This document shows positions 24,925 to 38,157 of a stretch of 64,000 nucleotides of DNA, one piece after another. Numbering within the stretch: position 1 is the stretch's first letter; every line of letters starts with the position of its first letter. Origin of the DNA: Sediminicoccus sp. KRV36 (GTDB taxonomy: Bacteria > Pseudomonadota > Alphaproteobacteria > Acetobacterales > Acetobacteraceae). The stretch spans positions 1,736,001-1,800,000 of the forward strand of contig NZ_CP085081.1 in NCBI RefSeq assembly GCF_023243115.1. The letters run 5' to 3'. The notes under the pieces are model-generated. The model saw nothing but the letters and a program-made list of their open reading frames with translations, made no database searches and was not told where the DNA came from. The position numbers and the translations under genes were made by a program.

Positions 24925-25063
24925 TGCGGGAACCCGGAGCCGTCCCTGAGACCTGGCCCGCCAACCCCGTGATGGCCGACCGGCCTAGGTCCGACGGGAG
25001 CCGTTGACATCAGGCTGCGGGCTGTTGACCCTCGCTGAGCCGTCCATCGCCCCGGAGAACGCC

Positions 25064-25522
25064 ATGCTGCTTCGAATGACCGTCCTCGCGCTGCTGGCCG
25101 TTGCGGGCTTGGCCTCTGCCGGCATGGCTTCTGCGCAAACCCCGCGCACCCTGAACGGTGCGGGCCTGGATTCCCCGCCGACCGCGGCGCTCTCGCCCGG
25201 CATCGAGGCCAATGGCCTGCTCTTCATCAGCGGGCAGCTGGCCTATTCTGCGGCGGCGCGCGGCATTCCCGCCGATATGGACGTCACGGCACAGACGGAA
25301 GTCGTGATGCAGCGGATCGACGCCATTCTGCGCGCCGAGGGCCTGACCATGGCCAATATCATCAAGGTCACGATCTTCCTGACCGACTTCAACGACTTCC
25401 TGACCATGAACGCCGTCTATTCCCGCTGGGTGCGCGAGCCGTTCCCGGCGCGCTCCACCATCGGCGTGGCCTTCCTGCCCTTCCGCGCCAAGGTCGAGAT
25501 CGAGGTGATCGCGCGGCGTTAG
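25064..25522 (+). CDS. Exported RidA-family protein
   Basis: 152 aa. ATG 25064 follows GGAGA by 5 bases and opens a signal peptide (MLLRMTVLALLAVAGLASAG...ASA). The mature part is one YjgF/YER057c/UK114 domain: LLFISGQLAYSA, TEVVMQRIDAILRAEGLTMA, IIKVTIFLTDFNDF, and PARSTIGVAFLPFRAKVEIE, which keeps the Arg that RidA needs for imine hydrolysis. Typical RidA is cytoplasmic and about 128 aa, so the signal peptide is unusual and predicts a periplasmic enamine/imine deaminase or a repurposed fold. It has its own ribosome site behind the hpf terminator. Confidence 0.87.
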   Translation: MLLRMTVLALLAVAGLASAGMASAQTPRTLNGAGLDSPPTAALSPGIEANGLLFISGQLAYSAAARGIPADMDVTAQTEVVMQRIDAILRAEGLTMANIIKVTIFLTDFNDFLTMNAVYSRWVREPFPARSTIGVAFLPFRAKVEIEVIARR

Positions 25523-25555
25523 CCACACCGCGCCGCGCATGCGGGCCAGCCCCTG

Positions 25556-25602
25556 GAGCATCATCCGTTCGAACGGGATCGTTTGGACGGATAAAGATGC
25601 TC
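25556..25602. repeat. REP-like intergenic palindrome
   Basis: GAGCATC at 25556-25562 and GATGCTC at 25596-25602 are perfect complements, and the inner arms (ATCCGTTCGAAC and GTTTGGACGGAT) pair with few mismatches, making a 47-bp imperfect palindrome. It sits between the convergent ends of the exported RidA gene and RNase D. Palindromes of this plan, with a GAGCATnATCC end, are dispersed in many alphaproteobacterial genomes; that membership is inference from memory. Confidence 0.55.
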
Positions 25603-25655
25603 GGACATCAATGGGTTGGAGGTTGTGTCGTGAGCCGTTGCGAACGGAACAAGCG

Positions 25656-26294
25656 CTAGTGTGAGAACAGGTCGGGCTCTGCATACCCCATCAGATCCAG
25701 CTTCCCCCGCGCCGGCAGGAAGCGGTAGCACTCCTCCGCGAGAGCCAGGCGGCCTTCACGCACCAGCAGGGCCTCCAGCCGCGCCCAGAGGGCGTGCAGG
25801 TGCAGCACGTCACTGGCGGCATAGGCGCATTGCTCGGGCGTGAGGTCGGGCGCACCCCAGTCGCTGGTCTGCTGCTGCTTGGAGATTTCGACGCCCAGCA
25901 GGTCCCGGCACAGATCCTTCAACCCGTGCCGGTCCGTATAGGTGCGCACCAGCTTGGAGGCGATCTTGGTGCAGCGCAGCGGTGCCGCCGTGGCGCCGAT
26001 GCCCTGATACAGCGCGGCCACGTCAAAGCGGGCGAAGTGGAACAGCTTCACCACGCCCGCATCTTCCAGCATCCGCACGAGGTTCGGCGAGGGGCCGCCG
26101 CCGGGGATGATCTGCACCAGATGTGCCACGCCATCGCCGGAGGAAAGCTGCACGAGGCAAAGTCGGTCCCGCCGCGGATCAAGGCCCATCGTCTCCGTAT
26201 CCAAGGCGATGACGGGGCCGAGGGAAAGGTCCGGCGGCAGATCCTGGCGATGAAGATGAATGGCGCCGGCGGGTGTGAAGAGAGTCTTCGCCAT
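25656..26294 (-). CDS. Ribonuclease D-type 3'-5' exonuclease
   Basis: 212 aa. The DEDDy exonuclease motifs are present: I, VIALDTETMGLDPRRD near residue 30; II, VVKLFHFARFDVAAL near residue 80; III, CAYAASDVLHLHALW near residue 165. It lacks the HRDC domains of E. coli RNase D (375 aa), as many short alphaproteobacterial forms do. It probably trims 3' ends of tRNA precursors or other RNAs, and the tRNA-Leu gene lies 53 bp upstream on the same strand. Start at 26294, with GAGGC 7 bases upstream. Confidence 0.9.
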   Translation of the reverse strand: MAKTLFTPAGAIHLHRQDLPPDLSLGPVIALDTETMGLDPRRDRLCLVQLSSGDGVAHLVQIIPGGGPSPNLVRMLEDAGVVKLFHFARFDVAALYQGIGATAAPLRCTKIASKLVRTYTDRHGLKDLCRDLLGVEISKQQQTSDWGAPDLTPEQCAYAASDVLHLHALWARLEALLVREGRLALAEECYRFLPARGKLDLMGYAEPDLFSH

Positions 26295-26347
26295 GACGGC
26301 AGCCTCGCGCGATGGGTTGGTGGGCGGCATCGCGCCAGAAAACACTT

Positions 26348-26435
<88 letters not shown>

Positions 26436-26559
26436 AATGTTTAAGCGGCGAAGTGAGGGCGAGATAGACGTGGCTCCGTGAGGCGTCAACCCCGCCCCCA
26501 CCTGTCCCGCTTGGCGTGCTGCGCCGCACGCCATATGAGGGTGCGGGCAGAGGATGGTG

Positions 26560-27495
26560 ATGATGCGCAAGGTAGCGACGGTGTTTGGCGGCGCGGGCTT
26601 CATCGGCCGCCAGGTGGTGCAGCGCCTGGCGCGCGCGGATTGGGTGGTGCGCGTGGTGACGCGCGATCCGCTCGGCGCGCGCGGCATGCACACCATGGGA
26701 CGCGTCGGCCAGATCGCGGGCCTCGCCGCCGATGTGACGGATGAGGCGGGTGTGGCGCGCGCCGTCGCGGGCGCTGGCGTCGTCGTGAATTGCGTCGGCA
26801 TCCTGCATGGCCGATTCGATGCGGTGCAGGGCGAGGGGCCCGCGCGCATCGGCCGGCTTTCAGCGGCGGCGGGTGTCGAGCGCGTCGTGCATATCTCGGC
26901 CATCGGCGCCGATGCGGCGAGCGAGAGCGCCTATGCCCGCAGCAAGGCGGCGGGAGAGGCGGGGCTGCTGGCGGCTTTCCCGCAGGCTACGATTCTGCGC
27001 CCCTCGATCGTCTTTGGCGAGGGCGATGCCTTCTTCAACCGCTTCGCGCAGCTCGGCACGCTGCTGCCCTTCATGCCGGTGATCTGCGGCGAGACGAAGT
27101 TCCAGCCCGTGCATGTCGGCGATGTGGCGGATGCGGTGATGGCCGCCCTGGCCGACCCCGCGACGGCGGGCCGGATCTATGAGCTCGGCGGCCCACGCGC
27201 CTGGAGCTTCCGCGAATTGCTGGCCTTCATCGTGAAGGAGACGGGCCGCAACCGGCGCCTGCTGGATATTCCGCTGGGCGTCGCGCGGGTGCAGACGCGC
27301 TTTGCGGAGCTGCTGCCCAACCCGCCTTTGACGCGGGATCAGCTGATCTTGTTGCAGCGCGATAATGTCGTGGCCGCTGGCGCGCTGACCCTGGCGGATC
27401 TCGGGATCAAGCCCGGGGCGGTGGAGGCGCTGGTGCCGCCCTATCTGGAGCGTTTCAAGCCTGGCGGGGCGCGGCGGGTTCGCCCGGGCGGGTAA
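26560..27495 (+). CDS. NDUFA9-type NAD(P)-binding epimerase/dehydrogenase
   Basis: 311 aa. ATG 26560 lies 6 bases behind AGAGG; neighbouring ATGs at 26554 and 26563 are also possible. The N-terminal Rossmann motif is VFGGAGFIGRQVVQRLA, followed by VVNCVGILHG near residue 85, a Tyr-x-x-x-Lys-like YARSKAAGE near residue 127, and ILRPSIVFGEGDAFFNRFA near residue 145. This is the atypical extended SDR group that includes the mitochondrial complex I subunit NDUFA9. In bacteria it is an unassigned reductase, possibly linked to ubiquinone or respiratory-chain assembly. Confidence 0.87.
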   Translation: MMRKVATVFGGAGFIGRQVVQRLARADWVVRVVTRDPLGARGMHTMGRVGQIAGLAADVTDEAGVARAVAGAGVVVNCVGILHGRFDAVQGEGPARIGRLSAAAGVERVVHISAIGADAASESAYARSKAAGEAGLLAAFPQATILRPSIVFGEGDAFFNRFAQLGTLLPFMPVICGETKFQPVHVGDVADAVMAALADPATAGRIYELGGPRAWSFRELLAFIVKETGRNRRLLDIPLGVARVQTRFAELLPNPPLTRDQLILLQRDNVVAAGALTLADLGIKPGAVEALVPPYLERFKPGGARRVRPGG

Positions 27496-27645
27496 AGTCC
27501 GTATCGGACCTAAATCGGCTTGTCCGGTTAATCGAATGTGACTGGATGATGGCGGGATGTCGAATTAATGTCAGTAAAGCTGTCCTTATAGGCATTTTCC
27601 CTCTGGCGTTCCCTGAAAAGCTTGGCTATGGGCATGGCGCGCCGC

Positions 27646-27678
27646 GCATCCTCGCGGCGAAATCCGCTTCGAGGATGC
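27646..27678 (+). promoter_or_regulatory. Hairpin covering the gltD Shine-Dalgarno sequence
   Basis: GCATCCTCG (27646-27654) pairs perfectly with CGAGGATGC (27670-27678); an inner GCGG/CCGC pair can extend the stem across a small bulge. The gltD ribosome site GAGGAT (27671-27676, 6 bases before ATG 27683) is entirely inside the 3' arm. Translation of glutamate synthase should therefore depend on this stem opening, which makes it a candidate cis-acting RNA switch. Confidence 0.6.
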
Positions 27679-27682
27679 CCCG

Positions 27683-29115
27683 ATGGCTGAGCGCATGCTG
27701 CAATTCGTCCGCCTCCAACAGCAGACGCCCGACAAGCGTGCGGCCGGCGCGCGGCGCGAGGATTTCAACGAGATCTACGCCCGCTTCGAGCCCGCCAAGG
27801 CGGCCGAACAGGCCAGCCGTTGCAGCCAGTGCGGCGTGCCCTTCTGCCAGGTGCATTGCCCCTTGCAGAACAACATCCCCGACTGGCTGAAGCTCACCGC
27901 CGAAGGCCGCATGGAGGAGGCCTATGAGGTCGCTTCCGCCACCAACACCTTCCCCGAGATCTGCGGCCGCGTCTGCCCGCAGGATCGCCTCTGCGAGGGC
28001 AATTGCGTCATCGAGAAGGGGTTCGACAGCGTCACCATCGGCTCGGTCGAGAAATACATCGTGGACACGGCCTGGGAGAATGGCTGGATCAAGCCGCCCA
28101 CCCCCTTGCGCGAATTGCCCTGGAGTGTCGGCATCATCGGTGCCGGCCCGGCCGGGCTGGCGGCCGCCGAACGGCTGCGCGTGCGCGGCTTCCAGGTGCA
28201 TGTCTATGACCGGTATGACCGCGTCGGCGGGCTGATGATCTATGGCATCCCAAACTTCAAGCTGGAAAAGGACGTGGTGCTGCGCCGCTGGGAGCAATAT
28301 GCGGCGGGCGGAATCCAGTTCCACATGAATGTCGCGGTCGGCCAGGATGTCTCGCTCGAGGAACTGCGCGAGCGGCATGACGCCGTCTTCATCGCGACGG
28401 GCGTCTACAAGGCGCGCGATATCGAGCTGCCGGGTGCCGAGCTGCGCGGCGTGGTGCCGGCCCTGGACTACCTCACCGCCTCCAACCGCAAGGGCCTGGG
28501 CGATGCCGTGCCGGAATTCGACAGCGGCGCCCTGAATGCCGAAGGGCGGGACGTGGTCGTGATCGGTGGCGGCGATACGGCGATGGATTGCGTCCGCACC
28601 GCGGTGCGCCAAGGTGCGAAGTCGGTCTCCTGCCTCTATCGCCGCGACAAGGCGAATATGCCGGGCTCGATGCGCGAGGTGAATAATGCGGAGGAGGAGG
28701 GGGTGAACTTCCTCTGGCTCTCCGCGCCGGAAGCCTTCCTGGGTGCGCAGGACGTGACGGGCGTGCGCGCCGTGAAGATGCATCTGGGCCTGCCGGACGC
28801 CACGGGCCGCCAGCAGGTGGAACCCATCGAGGGCAGCCATTTCGTCCAGCCCGCCACGCTGGTGGTGAAGGCGCTGGGCTTCGACCCCGAGGACCTGCCC
28901 CTGGCCTTCAACGAGCCCGCCCTGCCGGTCTCGCGCTGGGGCACGCTGAAGGTGGATCACAAGACGATGATGACGGGCCTGCCCGGGGTGTTCGCCGGTG
29001 GGGATATCGTGCGCGGCGCCTCGCTGGTCGTGTGGGGCATTCGTGACGGCCGGGACGCGGCGGCGCAGATCGAGGCCTATGTGAAAGCGAAGGCCAGCCT
29101 GGCGGAAGCGGCGGA

Positions 29116-29119
<4 letters not shown>
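27683..29119 (+). CDS. gltD: Glutamate synthase small subunit
   Basis: 478 aa. The N-terminal Fe-S region has CSQCGVPFCQVHCPLQNNIP near residue 48 and CGRVCPQDRLCEGNC near residue 95. The FAD site is GIIGAGPAGLAAAERLR near residue 150 and the NADPH site VIGGGDTAMDCVRTA near residue 293. FAGGDIVRGASLVVW near the C-terminus is typical. It passes electrons from NADPH to the large subunit, which makes two glutamates from glutamine and 2-oxoglutarate. The start at 27683 has its ribosome site in a hairpin. Stop overlaps gltB by ATGA. Confidence 0.96.
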
Positions 29120-33735
<4,616 letters not shown>

Positions 33736-33780
33736 CGGCCCCGCCTTCACTCACCGGGCGGCAGATGGCATAAGTGGGGG

Positions 33781-34449
33781 GTGCGAATCCTCTATCATCT
33801 GCCGCTCTCGCCCTATTCGCGAAAGGTGCGCCTGGCCCTGGCCGAAAAGCGCATCCCTTTCGAACTGCGCGTGGAAAAAGTCTGGGACCGGCGGCCCGAA
33901 TTCATCGAGATGAACCCCGCCTGCACCGTGCCGGTGCTGGTGGAGGAAAACGGCCTCGTCCTCGCCGACAGCTACGCCATCTGCGAATATCTGGACGAGG
34001 CCTATCCCGATATCGCGCTGTTCGGCCGCACCTTGGCCGAACGCGCGGAAGTGCGGCGGCTGCTCTCCTGGTTCGACAACCTCTTTGGCGCCGAGGTCTC
34101 GCGCAACCTGATCTGGGAGCGGCATCTGAAGCGGCAATTGGGGCATGGCCATCCGGATGGCGCCGTGATCCGCGCGGGCTATGCCAATCTCAAGACCCAT
34201 CTGGACGAGATCGGCTTCCTGGCCGAGCGCCACACCTGGCTCGCGGGGCCGCAGATCAGCATGGCGGATTTCGCGGCGGCCGGGCATCTCTCGGCGCTGG
34301 ACTACGCCAATGACGTGGATTGGAGCCACAACCAGTCGGCGCGCGACTGGTATGCCCGCGTGAAGTCGCGCCCCTGTTTCCGCGCCCTCCTGGCCGACCG
34401 GATCAGCGGGCTGGAACCACCGCCGCACTACGCCGACCTGGATTTCTGA
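33781..34449 (+). CDS. Glutathione S-transferase family protein
   Basis: 222 aa with a GTG start at 33781. The thioredoxin-like domain begins MRILYHLPLSPYSRKVRLAL, with Ser/Tyr at the active-site position; NPACTVPVLVEENGLVLADS carries the cis-Pro and the glutathione-binding Asp-Ser near residue 50. The C-terminal helical domain has GPQISMADFAAAGHL near residue 157. It follows gltB by 45 bp but may be independent. The stop codon TGA at 34447-34449 is the last base pair before the MITE-like element, so the insertion abuts the gene's end. Confidence 0.9.
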   Translation: MRILYHLPLSPYSRKVRLALAEKRIPFELRVEKVWDRRPEFIEMNPACTVPVLVEENGLVLADSYAICEYLDEAYPDIALFGRTLAERAEVRRLLSWFDNLFGAEVSRNLIWERHLKRQLGHGHPDGAVIRAGYANLKTHLDEIGFLAERHTWLAGPQISMADFAAAGHLSALDYANDVDWSHNQSARDWYARVKSRPCFRALLADRISGLEPPPHYADLDF

Positions 34450-34638
34450 GAGACCGTTTGGGAATGCTGGCGGCGGAGGATGCGCGAGGGATTTTTCGCT
34501 CCTGCAAGGCGCCGGACGCCGCCGATGCTGGTTGCATCGGCAAGTCTGGCGTCACGCCGGAGGCGTGCCTTCGGCACGACACGGCAGGGGCGGAAAAGAC
34601 CCGCGCAGCCGACCCGCCAGCATTCCCAAACGGTCTCT
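34449..34638. mobile_element. MITE-like element with perfect 25-bp terminal inverted repeats
   Basis: The 25 bases at 34449-34473 (AGAGACCGTTTGGGAATGCT plus GGCGG) are the exact reverse complement of 34614-34638. The 140-bp interior has no credible gene but has further self-complementary parts: an ATTTTTCGCTCCTGC stretch pairs imperfectly with GGCAGGGGCGGAAAAG, and small hairpins CCGATGC/GCATCGG and CGTGC/GCACG. The ends GAGACC...GGTCTC are bordered by TGA and TAA, reminiscent of the TNA target of IS5/IS1031-type elements, although the two triplets differ. A non-autonomous element moved by an IS5-type transposase is the best reading. Confidence 0.7.
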
Positions 34639-34651
34639 AAGGCGGTCATCC

Positions 34652-35644
34652 TTGACCCAAGCCGACAAGCCATGGCGCCGCGGGCTGCGCAACGGGCTCG
34701 TGCTGGGCCTGCTGGCGCTCGCTGGCCTGATCCTGATCAACCGCGGCGAAGTGAATGCGGTGGGGCTTGTCCTCCTGACGCTGCCCCTGGCGCTGCTCGC
34801 CTCCTTCACGCTGCACCTGCCGCAGCTCATGTTCGGCGCCAAGGCGTGGCTCGTCCTGCTGCCGCCCGAGCACAGGCCCTCCTTCTGGCGCATGGTCCGG
34901 CTGCGCTGGTACCGCGAGGCCGGTGATTCCCTGCTGCCGGCCGGCGCGGTGATGGGGCAGGCCGCCGTGACGCGCCTCATGATCCGTGACGGCGTGCCGA
35001 CCGAATTGGCGACGAGCACGGCCACCATCGGCATTGCTCTCGAATCCGTGGCGCAGCTGCCCTTTCTCATGCTGGGCCTCGCCATGCTGCTGACGCTGGA
35101 CCGGCACGCCGAGACCTCGGGCTTCCTGATCGGCCTCGCGGCTGTCCTGGCGACCGTGGTGGGCCTGTTCGCGGTGCAGCGACCGCCAGCGTTGCGCGCC
35201 TTGCGGCGCCTGCTGGTGCGCCTGGCCCGCCGCTGGCCGCGCCTCGACCCGGCCTGGATTGACCAGTTCCAGGAAGCGATGCTGCGCCTGCACGCGAACC
35301 GTCCCGCCTTGGCCCGCGCGGTGGCGCTGCATTTCGGTTCCTGGATGATGGGTGCCATCGAGATGATGGTCCTGCTCTGGCTGATCGGCCATCCGGTGAG
35401 CTTCGCCGAGGCGCTGGTGATCGAGAGCTTCGCGCAGGTGCTGCGCAATGCGGGCTTCCTGCTGCCAGGCTCGGCCGGTGTTCAGGAGGGGGCTATCCTC
35501 GCGGCGGGGATGCTGATGGGCGTGCCGCTCGCAGCCAGCGCCAATGCCGCGCTGGTGCGCCGCACGCGGGAGATCCTGGTGGGCAGCACGGGGCTGATCG
35601 CCTGGCGGCAGGATGAGATGCGGGGCGCCCGCGCTCAGCCATAG
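34652..35644 (+). CDS. HpnL-like/UPF0104 membrane protein (LPG synthase TM-region family)
   Basis: 330 aa with a TTG start at 34652, supported by AAGGCGG 6 bases upstream. Seven or eight hydrophobic segments. Family motifs are LRWYREAGDSLLPAGAVMGQ near residue 85 and NAGFLLPGSAGVQEGAILAA near residue 270, as in the HpnL branch of the lysylphosphatidylglycerol-synthase transmembrane family. HpnL-type proteins are linked to hopanoid clusters and a lipid-transport role has been suggested; this assignment is by motif, and the neighbours here are not hopanoid genes. The upstream MITE-like element occupies its promoter region. Convergent overlap of 10 bp with the next gene. Confidence 0.78.
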   Translation: MTQADKPWRRGLRNGLVLGLLALAGLILINRGEVNAVGLVLLTLPLALLASFTLHLPQLMFGAKAWLVLLPPEHRPSFWRMVRLRWYREAGDSLLPAGAVMGQAAVTRLMIRDGVPTELATSTATIGIALESVAQLPFLMLGLAMLLTLDRHAETSGFLIGLAAVLATVVGLFAVQRPPALRALRRLLVRLARRWPRLDPAWIDQFQEAMLRLHANRPALARAVALHFGSWMMGAIEMMVLLWLIGHPVSFAEALVIESFAQVLRNAGFLLPGSAGVQEGAILAAGMLMGVPLAASANAALVRRTREILVGSTGLIAWRQDEMRGARAQP

Positions 35645-37275
35645 GTCAGCGCATCATCCGCCCGGCTGCCGCTGGCCCGCACCGGCCCGCCATCGGTCAT
35701 GGCCAGCGCCACCGCCTCGGCCACGCGAATGCCATCCACCCCGGCCGACATGATGCCCCCCGCATAGCCCGCCCCTTCGCCCGCCGGATACAGCCCGCGC
35801 GTGTTCAGGCTCTGGCAATCCACCCCGCGCGGAATCCGCAGCGGCGAGGAGGTGCGCGTCTCCACCCCCGTCATCACCGCATCGGCCAGGGCGAAGCCGG
35901 GGATCTGGCGGTCAAAGGCGGGCAGCGCCTCGCGCATCGCGGCCACCACGAAATCCGGCAGGCAGGCGGCAAGATCGGTCGGCGTGACGCCGGGGCGGTA
36001 GGAGGGAATGACATCGCCCAGCGTGGTGGAAGGGCGGCCGGCCAGGAAATCCTCGACGCGTTGCGCCGGTGCGGCATAGGTGCCGCCGCCGGCCGCGAAG
36101 GCGGCCTCCTCCCAGTGGCGCTGAAATTCGATGCCGGCGAGCGGCCCACCCGGGTAATCAGCTGGCGTGATGCCGACCACGATGCCGGCATTGGCGTTGC
36201 GCTCATTGCGCGAATACTGGCTCATCCCGTTGGTGACGAGGCGCCCCGGCTCGCTCGCCGCCGCCACCACCGTGCCCCCCGGACACATGCAGAAACTGTA
36301 GACCGAGCGCCCATTGGCCGCGTGATGCACCAGCTTGTAATCGGCCGCCCCCAGCAAGGGGTGCCCGGCATGCGGGCCGAAGCGGTTGCGATCAATCAGC
36401 GATTGCGGATGCTCGATCCTGACACCGATGGAAAACGGCTTGGCCTGCATCGCAACCCCGCGCGCATGCAGCATGGCGAAGCTGTCCCGCGCCGAATGCC
36501 CGATGGCCAGCACCACATGCCGGGCGGCGATGCGCTCCCCGCCTTCCAGCACCACGCCCTGGACCTGGCGTGACGCGTCGAGGTCGAGGTCATCCACCCG
36601 GCAGCCGAAGCGGTATTCGCCGCCCAGCGCCTCGATCGTGGCGCGTATGGATTCCACCATCTGCACCAGGCGGAAGGTGCCGATATGCGGCTTGCTGACG
36701 TAGAGGATTTCCTCCGGCGCGCCGGCCTTCACGAACTCCTCCAGCACCTTGCGGCCGAAATGGAAGGGGTCCTTGATCTGCGACCAGAGCTTGCCGTCCG
36801 AGAAGGTGCCAGCCCCGCCCTCGCCGAATTGCACATTGCTTTCAGGGTGCAGCGTGTTCCGGCGCCAGAGGTCCCAGGTGTCCTTGGTGCGTTCGCGCAC
36901 CACCTTGCCGCGCTCCAGGATGATCGGCCGGAAGCCGGATTGCGCCAGGATCAGCGCTGCCAGCAGGCCGCAGGGGCCGGTGCCGATGATGACGGGGCGT
37001 TCGGCCAGGCCGCCCGGCGCGCGCGCCACGAAGCGGTAGGCCGTATCGGGCGCCTGGCGCAGGGCCGTGTCCCGGGTCAACAGCGCCGCTTCCTCCGGCG
37101 CTTCCACATCCAGCGTATAGGCCAGCATGATCCGCCGTGGATTGCGCGCGTCATAGCCGCGGCGGAAGATGGTGAAGCCATGGATTTCGGCGCCACCCAG
37201 CCTTGCGCGGATGGCGGTTTCCAGCGCCTCAGGCGGATGATCGAGGGGCAGGCGGATTTCGGTCAGTCGAAGCAT
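35635..37275 (-). CDS. Large FAD-dependent oxidoreductase (COG2509-type)
   Basis: 546 aa. ATG 37275 is chosen because GGGGAGG lies just upstream and MLRLTEIRLPLDHPPEAL is the usual opening. The FAD motif comes late, PVIIGTGPCGLLAALILAQ near residue 95, after an N-terminal domain of about 85 residues. Further marks: QFGEGGAGTFSDGKLWSQIK near residue 150, FSIGVRIEHPQSLIDRNRFG near residue 280, FCMCPGGTVVAAASEPGR near residue 325, and the C-terminal GLYPAGEGAGYAGGIMSAGV. The family is widespread and its substrate is not established. Confidence 0.88.
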   Translation of the reverse strand: MLRLTEIRLPLDHPPEALETAIRARLGGAEIHGFTIFRRGYDARNPRRIMLAYTLDVEAPEEAALLTRDTALRQAPDTAYRFVARAPGGLAERPVIIGTGPCGLLAALILAQSGFRPIILERGKVVRERTKDTWDLWRRNTLHPESNVQFGEGGAGTFSDGKLWSQIKDPFHFGRKVLEEFVKAGAPEEILYVSKPHIGTFRLVQMVESIRATIEALGGEYRFGCRVDDLDLDASRQVQGVVLEGGERIAARHVVLAIGHSARDSFAMLHARGVAMQAKPFSIGVRIEHPQSLIDRNRFGPHAGHPLLGAADYKLVHHAANGRSVYSFCMCPGGTVVAAASEPGRLVTNGMSQYSRNERNANAGIVVGITPADYPGGPLAGIEFQRHWEEAAFAAGGGTYAAPAQRVEDFLAGRPSTTLGDVIPSYRPGVTPTDLAACLPDFVVAAMREALPAFDRQIPGFALADAVMTGVETRTSSPLRIPRGVDCQSLNTRGLYPAGEGAGYAGGIMSAGVDGIRVAEAVALAMTDGGPVRASGSRADDALTYG

Positions 37276-37358
37276 GCGCCTCCCCTCGGCCGTGATGGGC
37301 CTTGGCGTCAAGTCCGCTATGCGAAAGGGGGCTATATCGGCGCGCGAAAGCCTGCGCT

Positions 37359-37730
37359 ATGAAGCCCGTGATGAGCTTCAAAGACACATTCGCCAATCGC
37401 CAGACCTCCGCAGCCGACGCCAAGCGCAAGCTGATGGAGCGCTTCCGCGCCCAGCCCGGCCCGGATGATCCCGCCGTCATCGCCCGCCTGGCCGAGCAGA
37501 AGGCCGCCGGTGAGGCGCGCCTGCTGCGCCAGGCCGAGGCACAGCGCCGCGCCGATGAAAAGGCCGCCGCCCTCGCCGCCGCCAAGGCCGAGGCCGCCGC
37601 CCAGAAGCAGCGCGACATCGAGGAAGCCGCCCGCGCGGTGATCGAGGAAAAGCGCCGCGCCGCCCAATTGCTGGTCGAGCAGAAGGCCGCGCGGGACGCG
37701 CGCTACGCGGCGCGCAAGAAGCGCCGCTGA
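37359..37730 (+). CDS. DUF6481-type coiled-coil protein
   Basis: 123 aa (start 37359; ATG 37371 is the alternative). MSFKDTFANRQTSAADAKRK near the N-terminus matches a small conserved alphaproteobacterial family. The rest is a long charged helix rich in Ala, Glu, Lys and Arg, with a strong heptad-like pattern from about residue 40, ending in a very basic RYAARKKRR tail. It may be a nucleic-acid-binding or structural coiled coil; no function is established. Confidence 0.78.
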   Translation: MKPVMSFKDTFANRQTSAADAKRKLMERFRAQPGPDDPAVIARLAEQKAAGEARLLRQAEAQRRADEKAAALAAAKAEAAAQKQRDIEEAARAVIEEKRRAAQLLVEQKAARDARYAARKKRR

Positions 37731-37759
37731 GGCCCCCCGAGCGAGCCTGACAGCGCGCC

Positions 37760-38155
37760 CTACAGCGCGCCCTGTTCCTTGAGCACCTGCTCGGCCATGC
37801 GTAGCGCGTCTATCGAGGCCGGGAAGCCGCAATAGGCGACGGCGTGGGTGAAGACCTCGCTGATCTCCTCGGCCGTGCAGCCATTGTTCAGCGCCGCCAC
37901 CAGATGGATGCGCAGCTCATGCGGGTGATTCAGCGCGCAGAGCATCCCCAGCGTGATCAGGCTGCGCTGCTTGCGGTCCAGCACCGGCCGGGTCCAGAGC
38001 GTGGCATAGGCCATCTCCTCCGAAAGGGCCCGGATCGCCGCGTTGAAGGGCGTGGTGGTCGCGTCACGCGCCTCGGTATAGGCGGCCCCCAGGATCTCCC
38101 GCATTTCGGCGCGGCCCCGCTTGCGGAGCGCGGCGTGGGCTTCATTCTCGTCCAT
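37760..38155 (-). CDS. Carboxymuconolactone decarboxylase (CMD/AhpD-like) family protein
   Basis: 131 aa. The start at 38155 lies two bases behind the stop of the RMF-like gene. The CMD core is RPVLDRKQRSLITLGMLCAL near residue 58, HELRIHLVAALNNGCTAEEI near residue 80 and VFTHAVAYCGFPASIDALR near residue 101. Single-domain proteins of this kind include 4-carboxymuconolactone decarboxylase (PcaC) and AhpD-like peroxidases. The AhpD CxxC pair is not present, so a lactone decarboxylase or unknown role is more likely. No other protocatechuate genes are near. Confidence 0.88.
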   Translation of the reverse strand: MDENEAHAALRKRGRAEMREILGAAYTEARDATTTPFNAAIRALSEEMAYATLWTRPVLDRKQRSLITLGMLCALNHPHELRIHLVAALNNGCTAEEISEVFTHAVAYCGFPASIDALRMAEQVLKEQGAL

Positions 38156-38157
38156 GG

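Noticed and set aside
33781..35644. Possible integration of a larger island around the MITE-like element
   Set aside because: Flanking genes have the same base composition as the rest of the window, with no integrase and no direct-repeat att sites.
36749..37362. Plus-strand frames opposite the large flavoprotein gene
   Set aside because: Shadow of a gene with clear FAD-binding and family motifs.
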